Assembly (NCBI RefSeq): GCF_016836705.1
Contig: NZ_JAFCGY010000002.1
Location: forward strand, 310,001-374,000
Length of the DNA stretch: 64,000 nucleotides
From: Mesorhizobium caraganae
GTDB lineage: Bacteria; Pseudomonadota; Alphaproteobacteria; Rhizobiales; Rhizobiaceae
Direction of reading: 5' to 3'
The position numbers and the translations under genes were made by a program. The notes under the pieces are model-generated. The model was not told where the DNA came from and did not search any database. It saw only the letters and a list, made by a program, of their open reading frames with translations. This document shows, in pieces, positions 44,317 to 53,690 of the stretch (within the stretch, counting starts at the first letter, position 1; every line of letters begins with the position of its first letter).

Positions 44317-46194
44317 ATGCTTATCATCAACGACCTTTCGCTCCGCATGGCCGGACGCTTGCTTCTCGACCATGCCTCGCTGACCTTGCCGGCCGGCACC
44401 AAGGCCGGCCTCGTCGGCCGCAACGGCACCGGCAAGACGACCTTGTTCAAGGCCATCACCGGTGACTTCCCCTCCGAGACCGGCTCGATCAGCCTGCCCA
44501 AAAACACCCGCATCGGCCAGGTGGCGCAGGAAGCGCCGGGCACCGAGGATCCGCTGATCGAGATCGTGCTGAAGGCCGACCTCGAGCGCAGCGCATTGCT
44601 CGAGGAAGAAAAGACCGCCACCGACGCGCACCGCATCGCCGACATCCACATGCGGCTGGCCGACATCGACGCGCATTCGGCGGAATCCCGTGCCGCGACC
44701 ATCCTGGCCGGCCTGGGCTTCAACGATGCTGCACAGCGCCAACCGGCTTCATCCTTCTCCGGCGGCTGGCGTATGCGCGTGGCGCTCGCCGCGGTGCTGT
44801 TTGCCGAGCCCGACCTTCTGCTGCTCGACGAGCCGACCAACTATCTCGATCTTGAAGGCACGTTGTGGCTGGAAAACTATGTGTCGAAGTATCCGCACAC
44901 GGTGCTTCTGATCTCGCATGATCGCGACCTGCTTAACCGCGCCGTCAATTCCATCGTCCATCTCGACCAGAAGAAGCTGACCTTCTGGCGCGGCGGCTAC
45001 GACCAGTTCGAGCGCCAGTACACCGAGCAGAAGGAGTTGCAGGAGAAGGGCCGCGTCAAGCAGGAAGCCGCGCGCAAGCACATGGAATCCTTCGTCGAGC
45101 GCTTCCGCGCCAAGGCTTCCAAGGCGAGGCAGGCGCAGTCGCGCATCAAGGCGCTGGAGAAGATGAAGCCGATCGCCGCGATCGTGAACGACACAGTGCG
45201 GCCGTTCTCTTTCCCCGAGCCGGTGAAGACGGTGGCGTCGCCGATCGTGGCGCTGAACAACGTCAATGTCGGCTACACCGAAGGCCAGCCGATCCTGAAG
45301 AAGATGACGCTGCGCATCGACGCCGACGACCGCATCGCGCTGCTCGGCGCCAATGGTAACGGCAAGTCGACCTTCGCCAAGCTTTTGTCGGGCCGGCTGA
45401 AGCAGGAAACCGGCACCATGACGGTTGCGCCCGGGCTGAAAGTGGCGATCTTCGCCCAGCATCAGCTCGACGATCTCAGGCCGGAGGAAAACGCCTACGA
45501 GCATGTCCGCCGGCTGATGCCGGAAGCACCGGAATCCAAGGTGCGCGGCCGCGTCGCCCAGTTCGGTCTCACCACCGAAAAGATGAACACGGCGGCCAAG
45601 GACCTGTCCGGCGGCGAGAAGGCGCGGCTCCTGATGGGCCTGTCGGCTTTCGAGGGGCCGAACCTGTTCATCCTCGACGAGCCGACCAACCATCTCGACA
45701 TCGACAGCCGTGAATCCTTGATCCATGCGCTGAACGAGTTTCCCGGCGCCGTCATCCTGATCTCGCACGACCGGCATCTGCTGGAAGCCACCGCCGACCG
45801 GCTGTGGCTGGTCAAGGACGGCGCGGTCAATCCGTATGACGGCGACCTGGAGGACTACAAGACGCTGGTCACCGGCGTGTCCGGCGACCGCCGCGGCAAG
45901 CGCGAGGCGGAGAAGGCATCAAAAGCCGATCGCCGCCGCGATGCGGCGGCGCGCCGCGCCACCTTCGAGCCGCTGGCCAAGGAAATCCGCGCCACCGAGG
46001 CGCTGATGGACCGTATCCGCAAGCGCATCGACCTGATCGAGGACGAACTCGCCAACCCGGCCGTCTATGAGAAGGATCCGTCGACGGCGACCCGGCTGGC
46101 CAAGGAACGCTCGCAACTGGCCCAGCAGCTTGCCGGCCACGAGGAAAAGTGGCTGACCATGTCGGCCGAGTATGAGGAAGGCACGGCGGAGTAG
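44317..46194 (+). CDS. ABC-F family ATPase (Uup/YheS-like)
   Basis: 625 aa from ATG 44317; the frame could extend to 44218. Two complete ATPase domains without membrane helices: Walker A GRNGTGKT at 34-41 and GANGNGKS at ~345, signatures SSFSGGWRMRVALAA and LSGGEKARLLMG, Walker B LLLLDEPTNYLDLE and FILDEPTNHLDIDS. A coiled-coil C-terminus (AKEIRATEALMDRIRKRIDL) completes the ABC-F plan. These act on ribosomes or DNA rather than in transport. Followed by a RIME-like repeat. Confidence 0.95.
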   Translation: MLIINDLSLRMAGRLLLDHASLTLPAGTKAGLVGRNGTGKTTLFKAITGDFPSETGSISLPKNTRIGQVAQEAPGTEDPLIEIVLKADLERSALLEEEKTATDAHRIADIHMRLADIDAHSAESRAATILAGLGFNDAAQRQPASSFSGGWRMRVALAAVLFAEPDLLLLDEPTNYLDLEGTLWLENYVSKYPHTVLLISHDRDLLNRAVNSIVHLDQKKLTFWRGGYDQFERQYTEQKELQEKGRVKQEAARKHMESFVERFRAKASKARQAQSRIKALEKMKPIAAIVNDTVRPFSFPEPVKTVASPIVALNNVNVGYTEGQPILKKMTLRIDADDRIALLGANGNGKSTFAKLLSGRLKQETGTMTVAPGLKVAIFAQHQLDDLRPEENAYEHVRRLMPEAPESKVRGRVAQFGLTTEKMNTAAKDLSGGEKARLLMGLSAFEGPNLFILDEPTNHLDIDSRESLIHALNEFPGAVILISHDRHLLEATADRLWLVKDGAVNPYDGDLEDYKTLVTGVSGDRRGKREAEKASKADRRRDAAARRATFEPLAKEIRATEALMDRIRKRIDLIEDELANPAVYEKDPSTATRLAKERSQLAQQLAGHEEKWLTMSAEYEEGTAE

Positions 46195-46205
46195 GGCAGT
46201 TCTTC

Positions 46206-46350
46206 CCTTCTCCCCCTGTGGGAGAAGGTGGCCGCGAAGCGGCCGGATGAGGGGTGTTCCAGGAAACGCCAACGTCTCACTCCGCTGGAACACCCCTCAA
46301 CCGTCTCGGCGCTATCGCGCCGATCCACCTTCTCCCACAGGGGGAGAAGG
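46206..46350. repeat. RIME-like palindromic intergenic element
   Basis: Arms 46206-46231 and 46325-46350 are identical inverted 26-mers (CCTTCTCCCCCTGTGGGAGA, then AGGTGG). An inner inverted pair GAGGGGTGTTCCA / TGGAACACCCCTC lies inside. The arm is a widespread repeat of Rhizobium and Mesorhizobium genomes, the Rhizobium-specific intergenic mosaic element type. It may end transcripts or affect mRNA decay. Confidence 0.85.
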
Positions 46351-46404
46351 AAGAGGCGCCATCTGGCCCTACACGCCGCGTCCGGAACCGGCTAAGCGGG
46401 CGCC

Positions 46405-48513
46405 ATGAACCAGCACGCCAAGCTCCGCATCGGCCATTCGGCCTGTCCTCATGATTGCCCGTCGACCTGTGCGCTCGAGGTCGAACTGCTCGACGGCAAC
46501 CGCATTGGCCGCGTCCATGGCGCCAGGTCCAACACCTATACTGCCGGCGTCGTCTGCGCCAAGGTCGCGCGCTATGCCGACCGCGTCCACCATCCGGACC
46601 GGCTGCTGAAGCCGCTGGTGCGGGCCGGCGCCAAGGGCGACGGCCTCTGGAAGGAATCCAGCTGGGAGGCGGCGCTCGACCTCGTCGCCGAAAAATTCAT
46701 CGCAGCCGAGGAAAAATACGGCTCCGAGACTGTCTGGCCCTACTACTATGCCGGCACGATGGGACTGGTGCAGCGCGACGGCATTGACCGGTTGCGCCAT
46801 GCGAAAAAGTATTCCGGCTTCTTCGGCTCGATCTGCACCAATCTGGCCTGGACCGGCTGGATGATGGGGGCGGGTGCCTTGCGCGGGCCCGATCCGCGCG
46901 AAATGGCCAAATCCGACTGCGTGGTGATCTGGGGCACCAATGCCGTGGTCACGCAGGTCAATGTCATGACCCACGCCATCAAGGCGCGCAAGGAACGTTC
47001 AGCCAAGATCGTCGTCATCGACGTCTACGAGAACGCGACGATGAAGCAGGCCGATATGGGCCTTGTGCTGAAGCCGGGCACCGACGGCGCGCTGGCCTGT
47101 GCGGTCATGCATGTGCTGTTCAGGGAAGGCATGGCCGACCGCGCCTATCTCGAAAAATACACCGACGATCCCAAGGGCCTGGAAGCGCATCTGGAGACGC
47201 GCACGCCGGAATGGGCCTCCGCCATCACCGGCCTTGCCGTCGCCGAGATCGAGGCATTCGCCTGCCTCGTCGGCACGACGAAGAAAACCTATTTCCGCCT
47301 CGGCTATGGCTTTGCCCGCCAGCGCAACGGCTCGGTCAACATGCACGCGGCGTCCTGTATCGCCGCCGTCACCGGCGCCTGGCAATATGAGGGCGGCGGC
47401 GCCTTCCATTCCAACTCCGGCATCTTCAAGCTCAACCAGGATGTGCTGGAAGGCACCGCGATGCGCGATCCCAACATCCGCTATCTCGATCAGTCGCGCA
47501 CTGGCCCGGTGCTGACCGGTGCGGCGGACGCACTCTATGGCGGCCCGCCGGTGACGGCGATGCTGATCCAGAACACCAATCCGGTGAATGTCGCGCCCGA
47601 GCAGCGACTGGTGAAGCAGGGTTTCCTGCGCGACGATTTGTTCACCTGCGTGCACGAGCAGTTCATGACCGACACCGCAAAACTTGCCGACGTCGTGCTG
47701 CCGGCAACGATGTTCCTCGAGCATGACGATGTCTACAAGGGCGGCGGCAACCAGCACATCACGCTCGGCCCCAAGCTGATCGAGCCGCCGGAAGGGCCGC
47801 GCACCAACCATTTCGTCATCGAGCAACTGGCCGAGCGCCTCGGCGTTGCCGACCGCCCGGGCTTCGGCCTGACCGAGCAGCAGCATATCGACATCATCCT
47901 GGGCAAGCGCGGGCTGGGCAGTTTCGCCAGCCTGAAGGAAGACAAGTGGGTCGACCTGCAGCCTGATTTCGAAGCCGCGCATTTCATCGAGGGCTTCGGT
48001 CACGCCGACAAGAAATTCCACTTCCGCGCCAACTGGAGCGGGCAGGCGGCGCCCAACCGGCCGCCGAAAAGCATGGGCCTGTTCGGGCCGGTGTCAGAAC
48101 TGCCGGAATTCCCCGACCATGTCGACCTGATCGAGGTGGCGGACGCCGAGCATCCGTTCCGGCTGACGACATCGCCGGCGCGCAACTTCCTCAACTCGAC
48201 CTTCTCGGAAACGCCGGTGTCGAGGGCCAAGGAGGGTCGGCCAGAGCTCCTGCTGCACCCGGACGATGCCGCTTCCCTCGGACTGGCCGATGGCGACCGT
48301 ATCGAGGTCGGCAACCGGCGTGGCGAGGTGGTGCTGCACGCAAAACTGTTCGAAGGCATCAAGCGCGGCGTGGTGATCGCCGAGGGCATCTGGCCGAACA
48401 GCGCCCATGAGCGCGGCGAAGGGATCAATGTCTTGACCGGCGCCGATGCGCCTGCACCCTATGGCGGTGCGGCCTTCCACGACAACAAGGTCTGGCTGCG
48501 ACCGGTCGGCTGA
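46405..48513 (+). CDS. molybdopterin oxidoreductase
   Basis: 702 aa of the DMSO-reductase superfamily. N-terminal [4Fe-4S] site: C14, C18, C22 (SACPHDCPSTC) and C51 (GVVCAK). Molybdopterin-binding and cofactor-dinucleotide domains follow (LGYGFARQRNGSVNMHAASC, LIQNTNPVNVAPEQ, LADVVLPATMFLEHDD), with the C-terminal MopD-like domain (LLLHPDDAASLGLADGDRIE). No twin-Arg signal, so it is probably cytosolic. The substrate is not shown by sequence. Cofactor could come from moaDE at 27646. Confidence 0.9.
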   Translation: MNQHAKLRIGHSACPHDCPSTCALEVELLDGNRIGRVHGARSNTYTAGVVCAKVARYADRVHHPDRLLKPLVRAGAKGDGLWKESSWEAALDLVAEKFIAAEEKYGSETVWPYYYAGTMGLVQRDGIDRLRHAKKYSGFFGSICTNLAWTGWMMGAGALRGPDPREMAKSDCVVIWGTNAVVTQVNVMTHAIKARKERSAKIVVIDVYENATMKQADMGLVLKPGTDGALACAVMHVLFREGMADRAYLEKYTDDPKGLEAHLETRTPEWASAITGLAVAEIEAFACLVGTTKKTYFRLGYGFARQRNGSVNMHAASCIAAVTGAWQYEGGGAFHSNSGIFKLNQDVLEGTAMRDPNIRYLDQSRTGPVLTGAADALYGGPPVTAMLIQNTNPVNVAPEQRLVKQGFLRDDLFTCVHEQFMTDTAKLADVVLPATMFLEHDDVYKGGGNQHITLGPKLIEPPEGPRTNHFVIEQLAERLGVADRPGFGLTEQQHIDIILGKRGLGSFASLKEDKWVDLQPDFEAAHFIEGFGHADKKFHFRANWSGQAAPNRPPKSMGLFGPVSELPEFPDHVDLIEVADAEHPFRLTTSPARNFLNSTFSETPVSRAKEGRPELLLHPDDAASLGLADGDRIEVGNRRGEVVLHAKLFEGIKRGVVIAEGIWPNSAHERGEGINVLTGADAPAPYGGAAFHDNKVWLRPVG

Positions 48514-48519
48514 TATCGG

Positions 48520-49026
48520 TTATCCCGGCAAAGGCACGGTGAGCCCGACCTTGACGCGGTCCATGGCGACGAAGGTGCGGAATTTTCGCACATTCTTGCT
48601 GTCGAAGAACAGTTTGCGCGTCAGCGCCTCATAGGCGCCCATGTCGGCCACGGTGATGACGAGGATGAAGTCGGCCTCGCCGGTGACGTAGTAGCATTGC
48701 TGCACTTCGGGCGCCGCCGAGAATTGCCGCTTGGCCGCGTCGATCAGGTCAGAGCGTTCGCTCTCCAGCTCGACCTCGACGAATATGGTGATGGGCTGGC
48801 CGACCGCCGCCGGCTCGACGACAGCGACATTGCCGGCAATCACCCCCGTTTGCTCCATGCGCTTGATGCGCCGCTGCACCGCCGGCGCCGACAGGTTGAC
48901 GGCTTCGCCGATCAGCCGCTGCGGGGTGGTGTTGTCCCGCTGCAGGATGGCAAGGATAGCGAGGTCGAAACTGTCGGGTGAAGGCGATGTAGGCAAAGGC
49001 GCTGTCCCGGCGAAACAAACTTGCAT
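48520..49026 (-). CDS. Lrp/AsnC-family regulator
   Basis: 168 aa from ATG 49026; a longer in-frame start at 49068 lacks a ribosome site. Helix-turn-helix LIGEAVNLSAPAVQRRIKRM at the N-terminus, RAM ligand domain after it (ITIFVEVELESERSDLIDAA, CYYVTGEADFILVITVADMG). It is divergent from the diaminopropionate lyase gene by 75 bp and thus the likely sensor and activator of that catabolic operon. Confidence 0.92.
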   Translation of the reverse strand: MQVCFAGTAPLPTSPSPDSFDLAILAILQRDNTTPQRLIGEAVNLSAPAVQRRIKRMEQTGVIAGNVAVVEPAAVGQPITIFVEVELESERSDLIDAAKRQFSAAPEVQQCYYVTGEADFILVITVADMGAYEALTRKLFFDSKNVRKFRTFVAMDRVKVGLTVPLPG

Positions 49027-49101
49027 TTGGAAGGTCCAATTACAGCGCTCTTTGCGCCTCTGCTGCAATATGATTTCGTCTGACCCTCAAGGAGGCCATC
49101 T

Positions 49102-50310
49102 GTGTTCCTGCTCAACAGCAATACCTTGCACCGCGAACCGCTCGAACCGGTCGATGCCGAAACGCTGGGGGTTGCCGGCGCAGACACGGTCGAGCGCTTT
49201 CTGGCCCATCGCGACAATCACCAGGTAACGCCGCTGCATGCCTTGCCGGCGTTGGCCGGCGAACTCGGTCTCAGCACCATCCACATCAAGAATGAAGGCC
49301 TTCGCCTCGGCCTCGGCAGCTTCAAGGCGCTGGGCGGCGCCTATGCCGTCTTCCGCCTTGTGCTGGAGGAGGCAAGCCGGTCGCTCGGACGGCCCGTCGA
49401 CGTGGCTGATCTCGACCGGCCCGACATCCGGGCGATCACTGCCGGCATGACGGTGGCCTGTGCCACCGACGGCAACCACGGCCGCTCGGTTGCGCAAGGG
49501 GCGCAGCTCGTCGGCGCCAAGGCGGCAATCTTCGTTCACGCCGGCGTCAGCGAGGAGCGGATTGCGGCCATCGCCCGCTATGGCGCCGAGATGATCCGCG
49601 TCGACGGCAATTATGACGACTCGGTGAGGCAGGCCGCCGAGGTGTCCGCCGACAAGGGCTGGACGGTGGTGTCCGACACCTCCTGGCCCGGCTACGAACG
49701 CATTCCAGGTCTGGTTATGCAGGGCTATACGGCGATTGTGCGCGAAGCGTTGCACCAGTTGCCGCAGCCGCCAACCCATGTCTTCGTGCAGGCCGGTGTC
49801 GGCGGCATTGCCGCAGCGGTGGCAGGCCATCTCGCCATCGTGCTCGGCGATGCCAGGCCTACCTTTACAGTGGTCGAACCCGCCCGCGCGGCTTGCGTTG
49901 TCGCGGCCGCCCAGGCGGGTCGCGTGGTCAAGGTCGCGCACGACCGGCCAACCGTGATGGCGATGCTGGAATGCTACGAGGCCTCGGCAGTCGCCTGGCG
50001 TGTGCTGGCGCGGGTTGCCGATGCCTTCATGACGGTGGACGAGGATGAGGCCGTCGCGGTGATGCGGCTTCTCGCCCAGCCAAGTGCAGGCGATCCGGCG
50101 ATCGTTTCAGGTGAAAGCGGCGGTGTCGGTCTTGCTGGGCTAATCCGGGCGGTGGCTGATCACAAGGTCGCTCTGGGGCTCGATAGCCCGTCCCGCGTGC
50201 TGCTGATCAATACCGAAGGCGCTACCGACCCGCATCGCTATGCCGAACTGGTCGGCATGACACCGGCCGATGTGCTGGCCGGCAAGATGACAGCCGAGGC
50301 AGCATCATGA
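49102..50310 (+). CDS. dpaL: diaminopropionate ammonia-lyase
   Basis: 402 aa PLP enzyme from GTG 49102 with AGGAGG six bases upstream. It matches the YgeX/DpaL type: PLP Lys75 in LGSFKALGGAYAV, cofactor-binding ATDGNHGRSVAQGAQ, and VFVQAGVGGIAAAV with ESGGVGLAG near the end. Splits 2,3-diaminopropionate to pyruvate and two ammonia. First gene of a run with two M20 hydrolases; the stop overlaps the next start by four bases. Confidence 0.93.
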   Translation: MFLLNSNTLHREPLEPVDAETLGVAGADTVERFLAHRDNHQVTPLHALPALAGELGLSTIHIKNEGLRLGLGSFKALGGAYAVFRLVLEEASRSLGRPVDVADLDRPDIRAITAGMTVACATDGNHGRSVAQGAQLVGAKAAIFVHAGVSEERIAAIARYGAEMIRVDGNYDDSVRQAAEVSADKGWTVVSDTSWPGYERIPGLVMQGYTAIVREALHQLPQPPTHVFVQAGVGGIAAAVAGHLAIVLGDARPTFTVVEPARAACVVAAAQAGRVVKVAHDRPTVMAMLECYEASAVAWRVLARVADAFMTVDEDEAVAVMRLLAQPSAGDPAIVSGESGGVGLAGLIRAVADHKVALGLDSPSRVLLINTEGATDPHRYAELVGMTPADVLAGKMTAEAAS

Positions 50311-51533
50311 TGGCCATCGATGCGAAGCGCCTGCTAGGCCGCATCCGTGAACTCGGCGCCGTCGGTCGTGACAATGACGGCAGGCTGATCCGGCTCGCCG
50401 CGTCCGATACCGACAGGCAAGGCCGCGACCTCTTCGTCGGCTGGCTCAACCAGGCCGGGCTCGATGTCGCGATCGACCGGGTCGGCAATATCTTCGGCAT
50501 CTGGCAAAGCCCCGACAGTGCCGGGCAGGCGCCCCTGCTGATCGGTTCGCACATCGACACCGTCATCGATGCCGGCATCTATGATGGCTGCTATGGCGTG
50601 CTTGCCGGGCTGGAGGTGATCGAGACGCTGAAGGCCTCGGGCTTTTCGCCCTCACGTCCGGTCGCGGCCGCCGCTTTCACCAATGAGGAGGGTGTGCGCT
50701 ACACGCCCGACATGATGGGCTCGCTGGTCCATGCCGGTGGCGCCGGCGCGGACGCGATGTTGGCCGCCATCGGCACGGATGGCAGCGTGCTCGGCCAGGA
50801 ACTCGCCCGCAACGGTTATGCCGGCGACCGCGAACCTGGCTTCCTCAAGCCGCACGCCTACCTCGAACTGCATATCGAGCAGGGGCCGGTGCTGGAGCGC
50901 GAAGGCGTGCCGATCGGCGCCGTGGAAAATCTGCAAGGCATCTCATGGCAGCGCATCACCATCGACGGCGCCGCCAACCACGCCGGCACCACGCCGATGT
51001 CGATGCGCAGCGATGCCGGCCACGCCGCCGCCCGCGTCATCACCTTCCTGCACGATCGAGCCAAGGTTTCGAACACGCCGACGGTCGTCACCGTCGGCAC
51101 TATGCGCTTCGAGCCGAATGCCATCAATGTCATTCCCGGGCGCGCCGTCTTCACTATCGACCTGCGCGATCCCGATGAACAGCGCCTGCAGGCACATGAG
51201 GCGGCGCTTGCCGCATACCTCGAAGAGCTTGCTGTGGTCGAGAACGTGTCGATTTCCGCCGAGCAACTGGCCCGCTTCGAGCCGGTCCTGTTCGATATCG
51301 GCATCGTCGAACGGATCGAGGCCGCCGCGAAAAATCGCGGTCTCGGCGTCAGGCGCATGACATCGGGCGCCGGCCATGATGCCCAGATGATGGCCCGCAT
51401 CGCACCGGCGGCGATGATCTTCGTGCCGAGTGCCGGCGGCATCAGCCACAGTCCGCGCGAACATACCGACGATGCCGAGCTTGTCGCCGGCGCCAACATC
51501 CTGCTTGATGTCGCCACCCAGCTTGCGAAATAG
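50307..51533 (+). CDS. M20-family amidohydrolase (N-carbamoyl-amino acid hydrolase-like)
   Basis: 408 aa zinc enzyme of the allantoate amidohydrolase/N-carbamoyl-L-amino-acid hydrolase type. Metal and catalytic stretches: LLIGSHIDTVIDAGIYDGCY, AAFTNEEGVRYTPDMMGS, HAYLELHIEQGPVLEREG, and RMTSGAGHDAQMMARIAPA. The ATG overlaps the dpaL stop by four bases. Likely removes a carbamoyl or related acyl group from the alpha or beta nitrogen of the amino acid that DpaL then cleaves. Confidence 0.9.
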   Translation: MMAIDAKRLLGRIRELGAVGRDNDGRLIRLAASDTDRQGRDLFVGWLNQAGLDVAIDRVGNIFGIWQSPDSAGQAPLLIGSHIDTVIDAGIYDGCYGVLAGLEVIETLKASGFSPSRPVAAAAFTNEEGVRYTPDMMGSLVHAGGAGADAMLAAIGTDGSVLGQELARNGYAGDREPGFLKPHAYLELHIEQGPVLEREGVPIGAVENLQGISWQRITIDGAANHAGTTPMSMRSDAGHAAARVITFLHDRAKVSNTPTVVTVGTMRFEPNAINVIPGRAVFTIDLRDPDEQRLQAHEAALAAYLEELAVVENVSISAEQLARFEPVLFDIGIVERIEAAAKNRGLGVRRMTSGAGHDAQMMARIAPAAMIFVPSAGGISHSPREHTDDAELVAGANILLDVATQLAK

Positions 51534-51547
51534 GTCGGGGAGAAAAA

Positions 51548-52714
51548 ATGGCTGAACTCGATCGTGATGCGCTGAGACAGGAGATGACGGGCTGGCGGCG
51601 CGATCTGCATGCGCATCCTGAATTCGGCTTTCAGGAAAAGCGCACCGCTGCCTTCGTCGCCGCCAAGCTGCGTGAATTCGGCCTGGACGATGTCACCGAG
51701 GGTGTCGGCGGCACCGGTGTGGTCGGCACATTGAAGCGCGGCAGCGGCAACCGGGCGATTGCGCTGCGGGCCGACATGGACGCGCTGCGCATCACCGAGC
51801 AGTCGACGGCCGCCTATCGCTCGCAAAACCCCGGCTTCATGCATGCTTGCGGCCATGACGGCCACACCACCATGCTGCTCGGCGCGGCAAAACTGCTGGC
51901 TACCGAGGGCGGGTTCGATGGCACTGTGCGCTTCATCTTTCAGCCGGCCGAGGAGTGGGGCAAGGGCGCGCTGGCGATGCTCGACGACGGCCTGATGCAG
52001 CGCTTCCCCTTCGACGAGATCTTCGGCCTGCACAACATGCCTGGCCTGCCCATCGGGCATTTCGAAACCTGCGCCGGCCCGATCATGTCGGCCGAGGACA
52101 ATTTCGAGATCATGCTTAAGGGCATCGGCGGCCATGCCGCGCGGCCGCATTCGAGCAATGAAGCCCTGGTTGCCGCCTGCGCGCTGGTCACCAATCTGCA
52201 GACCATCGTCTCGCGCCGGCTGAGCCCGGCCGACATATCGGTGGTTTCGGTGACCGAACTGATCACCGATGGCACGCGCAATGCATTGCCCGGCCTTGCC
52301 CGCATCCTGGGTGACGCCCGCAGTTTTCGGCCGGAGGTCAGCGCCGAGATCGAGCGGCAGATGCGCATCATCGCCGAGGGTACGGCCGCCGCCTACAATG
52401 TATCCGCCGAGGTCACCTACACCAGGGAGTTCGTGCCGCTGCAAAATGATGCTGAACTCGTGGACGAAGCCTTTGCCGCCGCAAAACGCGTGCTCGCTGA
52501 CGTTGGCGTCGCGGCGGAGCCGATGACCGGTTCGGAGGATTTCGCCCGCTTCCTCGACCACGTACCCGGCTGTTTCGTTTTCCTTGGCAATGGCGAGGCG
52601 TCAGTGCCGCTGCACAATTCCAGTTACGACTTCAACGATGACGGGCTGTTGCACGGCACAAATTTCCACGCCGCGATCGTCAGGCAAAGACTGGGCGGCG
52701 AGGCCGGCAAATGA
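51548..52714 (+). CDS. M20D-family amidohydrolase (hippurate hydrolase-like)
   Basis: 388 aa metal-dependent deacylase. Typical stretches: RRDLHAHPEFGFQEKRTAAF, ALRADMDALRI, MHACGHDGHTTMLLG, FIFQPAEEWGKGALAML and MTGSEDFARFLDHVPG. Starts 14 bases after the previous gene. Would release free amino acid from an N-acyl form. With two different deacylases before a diaminopropionate lyase, an acylated diamino acid is the best guess for the substrate. Confidence 0.92.
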   Translation: MAELDRDALRQEMTGWRRDLHAHPEFGFQEKRTAAFVAAKLREFGLDDVTEGVGGTGVVGTLKRGSGNRAIALRADMDALRITEQSTAAYRSQNPGFMHACGHDGHTTMLLGAAKLLATEGGFDGTVRFIFQPAEEWGKGALAMLDDGLMQRFPFDEIFGLHNMPGLPIGHFETCAGPIMSAEDNFEIMLKGIGGHAARPHSSNEALVAACALVTNLQTIVSRRLSPADISVVSVTELITDGTRNALPGLARILGDARSFRPEVSAEIERQMRIIAEGTAAAYNVSAEVTYTREFVPLQNDAELVDEAFAAAKRVLADVGVAAEPMTGSEDFARFLDHVPGCFVFLGNGEASVPLHNSSYDFNDDGLLHGTNFHAAIVRQRLGGEAGK

Positions 52715-52823
52715 CGACGGCTTGATTGCCGGTTCGCCTTCGCGGCTGGCCCAAGCGGCTGCGCTGGTCCCAGCCAGCTCCCGGGTTTAGGTCACAAGGC
52801 CTGTAGCCGGAGATCGTACGCCA

Positions 52824-53627
52824 ATGGCCAGGGTTTCGCTTCTGGGAATACCGCATGACGAGAACTCGTCCTATCTCAAAGGCGCGGCCGCAGCGCCGGC
52901 CCTGATCCGGCGCGAGCTCAAAAGCGACGCCCATAGCTCGTGGAGCGAAACCGGCTTCGATGTGGCGGACAGTTTTCTCGACCATGGCGACATCGATTTT
53001 TCAGGCGTTGGCGACCCGTGGGAGCGGATCGAGGCCGAGGCCGGCCGCGCGCTCGATGCCGGCCATCCGCTGATCAGCCTCGGCGGCGACCACGCGATCG
53101 CATGGCCGCTGCTGCGCGCCGTGCGCCGCCGCCACCCCAGCCTGACGATCGTCCAGATCGACGCCCATCCCGACATCTACGATGCCTATCAGGGCAACAA
53201 ACGCTCGCACACCTCGTCCTTCGCTCGCATCCTGGAGGAGGGGCTGGCCGACCGGTTGATCCAGATCGGCTTGCGCACGCTCAACGACGAGCTTCGTGAC
53301 CAGCTCACACACTTCGGCGTCGAGGTGATCGAGGCGCGCCATTTTAGCGAGGATCTGCGGCTCGACCTCAAGACGCCGGTCTATCTCTCGGTCGATCTCG
53401 ACGGCCTTGATCCGGCCTGTGCGCCCGGTGTGTCGCACCGCGAACCCGGTGGTCTTACAACCCGGCAAGTGATCGGCCTGATCCAGCGGATCGACCAGCC
53501 GATCGGCGCGGCCGATGTCGTCGAGTACAATGCGAGCCAGGACGTCTCCAACCTGACAGCGCTCGTCGCCGCCAAGCTGGTCAAGGAGATCGCCGGCATG
53601 ATGATCAAGACGCGTGGCGGCTGTTGA
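52824..53627 (+). CDS. ureohydrolase (arginase/agmatinase) family protein
   Basis: 267 aa. Manganese-binding motifs are present: SLGGDHAIAWPL, IVQIDAHPDIYDAY, SHTSSFARI and YLSVDLDGLDPACAPGVSHR. It is shorter than arginase and lacks some specificity-loop residues known to me; agmatinase, formiminoglutamase and arginase are all possible. It continues the direction of the catabolic genes after 109 bp, so it may share their expression. Confidence 0.87.
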   Translation: MARVSLLGIPHDENSSYLKGAAAAPALIRRELKSDAHSSWSETGFDVADSFLDHGDIDFSGVGDPWERIEAEAGRALDAGHPLISLGGDHAIAWPLLRAVRRRHPSLTIVQIDAHPDIYDAYQGNKRSHTSSFARILEEGLADRLIQIGLRTLNDELRDQLTHFGVEVIEARHFSEDLRLDLKTPVYLSVDLDGLDPACAPGVSHREPGGLTTRQVIGLIQRIDQPIGAADVVEYNASQDVSNLTALVAAKLVKEIAGMMIKTRGGC

Positions 53628-53690
53628 ATCAATCTGGCAAGGCGGCATGGTAGACAATTGTTCGGACTCGCATTTCCAACGAAAGCCGCC

